DNA of 64,000 bases from Acanthaster planci (lineage: Eukaryota > Echinodermata > Asteroidea > Valvatida > Acanthasteridae), in NCBI RefSeq assembly GCF_001949145.1, contig NW_019091356.1, positions 2,334,944 to 2,398,943 of the forward strand, written 5' to 3'. Position numbers and translations under genes: made by a program. The notes beneath the pieces were generated by a model. It was given only the letters and a program-made list of their open reading frames with translations, was not told the DNA's origin and did no database searches. This document shows positions 49,420 through 64,000 of this stretch, piece by piece. Within the stretch, counting starts at the first letter, position 1; every line of letters begins with the position of its first letter.

Positions 49420-49673
49420 TGTGACCCACTCTGTGAAAAGGCATCTTAAGTTGGCAGAACCACTGTTTGAGTTTTCATTTGTATTGGGAAGCGCAAGTTG
49501 AGTGTTTTGTTTTGATGTATCGCTCAGTTTGGCATCCTGATGAAAGTGGTTACTCCATGGTGACAAATGCTGTGGGTTCCTAATGATTTACACACTGCAA
49601 AATCATTCTAAAGGATTTTTACTCCAAAGTGGCTCTGGCGACTCGAGACTCTTTTTTCACAGAGTGGGTCACA
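49420..49673. mobile_element. 254-bp MITE with 20-bp inverted ends
   Basis: The left end TGTGACCCACTCTGTGAAAA is matched by TTTTCACAGAGTGGGTCACA on the right. There is no coding capacity. The flanks suggest a short AT or TA target duplication. It probably lies within the 3' UTR of the V-ATPase gene. Confidence 0.75.
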
Positions 49674-50067
49674 TATTTTTAGACTCTATAAGCCATCATA
49701 CACATGATACTCACGCAAGTGAAACAATTTCACGAGATAATTTTCCAAGCACAGACGACTTACAGAAGAAAACAAATATCGAACAGCAGAGCTGTTCTAA
49801 GACCTACAGAATTCTAGTACTGAGCATTTTAATTTGGCTCAATATGCACGGTCAAGTCCCTAAATTACACTGATGGATAATATTCAATCATGATAAGACC
49901 AACTTCTAAGAAGTCATCTCTGGTATCTAGTCGTGTGCACAGAATCATGTGTGAATCGTAGAATCCTTGTTTGTCGTTTGTATAAATTTATATATTAAGA
50001 TGGTAATAGATGAATATTTTCATTTGAAATTGGTCCTTGATCTGTAAAATCCAAGTATGAGGACGAT

Positions 50068-62960
<12,893 letters not shown>

Positions 62961-64000
62961 CTGGACCACAACGACAGCAGACACAGAAGGAAGTGGATTA
63001 GGATTCAAAAGACTGCGGACAGGATTACGGTGTGCGTTTCTATTTCATTGGGGCATCATTCCTACGTCAAGCATCTCAAAAATGTAGTTTTTTTAACTGT
63101 GTACGAATGTATCCAAAACAGTTTCAATCATTTATAGTCTTGAGACAAAGAGTTACCATAGAAATCTGAAAATCAAATTCCCTGACTTTTCTAGGACTTT
63201 CCAGGACTAAAGTATGACCCAGTCCACAACATTGAACGTCACTTTGCAGAGACAAGTTGCTTGGTATTATAAACCGGAAGACTGCCATTGCCACTACTGT
63301 CGACCAACACTGATAGGATGTAGCCTATAAATCTATCGCAATTCTGTTGTTACACCAAAAGCAGCCCATCCAAAATAACCCTTGCACAGTCTTAATTTCC
63401 ATGACTTTTTTCTCTGACAACAGGGATCCATGACAACTTATTTTCAAGGGTTGTAGCTAGGAATTTTTTAGTGCAGGGTGTTTCTGACAATTTTCAAAAT
63501 ATAAAACAGCCCACTTTCTCTCTCAATTAAAAAAAAACCTGCAATACTGTAGTATACATTGTGCTGGCTGGCAAGCTTCATTTTCGTCCCCAGTCATGGC
63601 TGGTAATGTTGAGCGGTGGCTAGCACCAGCCGGTGCCAGCCAGCGTAGCAACAACCCTGCTTATCTTCCCCCAATTTTCCATGACTTTCAAGGAAAACTT
63701 TTCCGGAGGATTTTCCAAGGTTGTGGGCACCCCGATTAAAGTTGTTTTTTTTCATTGCAATATCTCTCCTCGGTCATATATTCACTATGTAGTACAGTGA
63801 CCATATGCTAACGTAAGCAAACAAGTTTCCCTTTAAACCTGAGATTAACCCTCCTATGCTGAAGTCACTCTTTGGGTCATTTGGTGAACACCTCAAAGAA
63901 GCACAGCTGTGTCATGTTGTGCACTGCACTAACTGTCCCTCACAGGAATATCAGATTGCCTTTTTGTGCTGCCCAACAACTGTGCTTCACTGTTTCATGT
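62961..64000. other. Intron of the V-ATPase gene upstream of its first visible exon
   Basis: No exon seen. Several words resembling the CATGACTTTTCCAGG repeat occur between 63175 and 63720, suggesting transposon debris. The N-terminal exons of subunit a are expected past the right edge. Confidence 0.5.

Larger units (their letters stand above)
47875..50067. other. Convergent 3' ends of KANSL2 and the V-ATPase gene
   Basis: No supported exon. The left part is the KANSL2 3' UTR (signal at 48060). The right part is probably the 3' UTR of the V-ATPase gene and contains an inverted-repeat element (49420-49673). Open frames here are short and AT-rich. Confidence 0.5.

Overview
This is animal nuclear DNA. 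Coding sequence is split into short exons with GT-AG borders, introns run from about 100 bases to several kilobases, and many small transposon remnants lie between exons. The recognisable proteins (cyclin T, KANSL2, V-ATPase subunit a) are metazoan. The frequent TAGGCCTA-like words and the protein similarities suggest a marine invertebrate deuterostome, most likely an echinoderm or relative; this is inference. Exons were assembled by hand from splice signals, reading phase and family knowledge. Each complete gene gives a total length divisible by three, except for one frame problem in the last exon of cyclin T.

Left third (3.0-19.3 kb, + strand): four related genes in tandem, called here A (3001-4590), B (6705-10177), C (12966-14377) and D (16847-19282). 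I do not recognise the family. Each starts with a methionine in an exon that encodes a very small cysteine-rich N-terminus. A phase 1 intron follows, then an exon with a Thr/Ser/Pro stalk (absent in D) and one transmembrane segment, then a phase 2 intron and a polar cytoplasmic tail. No signal peptide is visible, so they look like single-pass type III (N-outside) receptor-like proteins of 212-309 residues. This is the best candidate for an undescribed system. The first 3 kb and 19.3-26.0 kb hold no gene I can support beyond probable 3' UTRs.

Middle (26.0-47.9 kb): cyclin T (CCNT) on the - strand in 10 coding exons and KANSL2 on the + strand in 8, head to head with 1.2 kb between start codons. 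Cyclin T with CDK9 forms P-TEFb, which releases paused RNA polymerase II. KANSL2 is a subunit of the NSL histone H4 acetyltransferase complex. Both act on transcription, and the shared upstream region may act as a bidirectional promoter.

Right (50.1-63.0 kb): 17 exons on the - strand encode the V-ATPase V0 subunit a from about residue 85 to its C-terminus. The N-terminal exons lie beyond the window.

Repeats: introns carry several families of small non-autonomous DNA transposons. They include four copies of a 59-bp near-perfect palindrome bounded by TTAA, a 312-bp element with the same ends, a 584/760-bp TTAA-bounded pair, and two pogo-like elements, one with a 59-bp element nested inside it.
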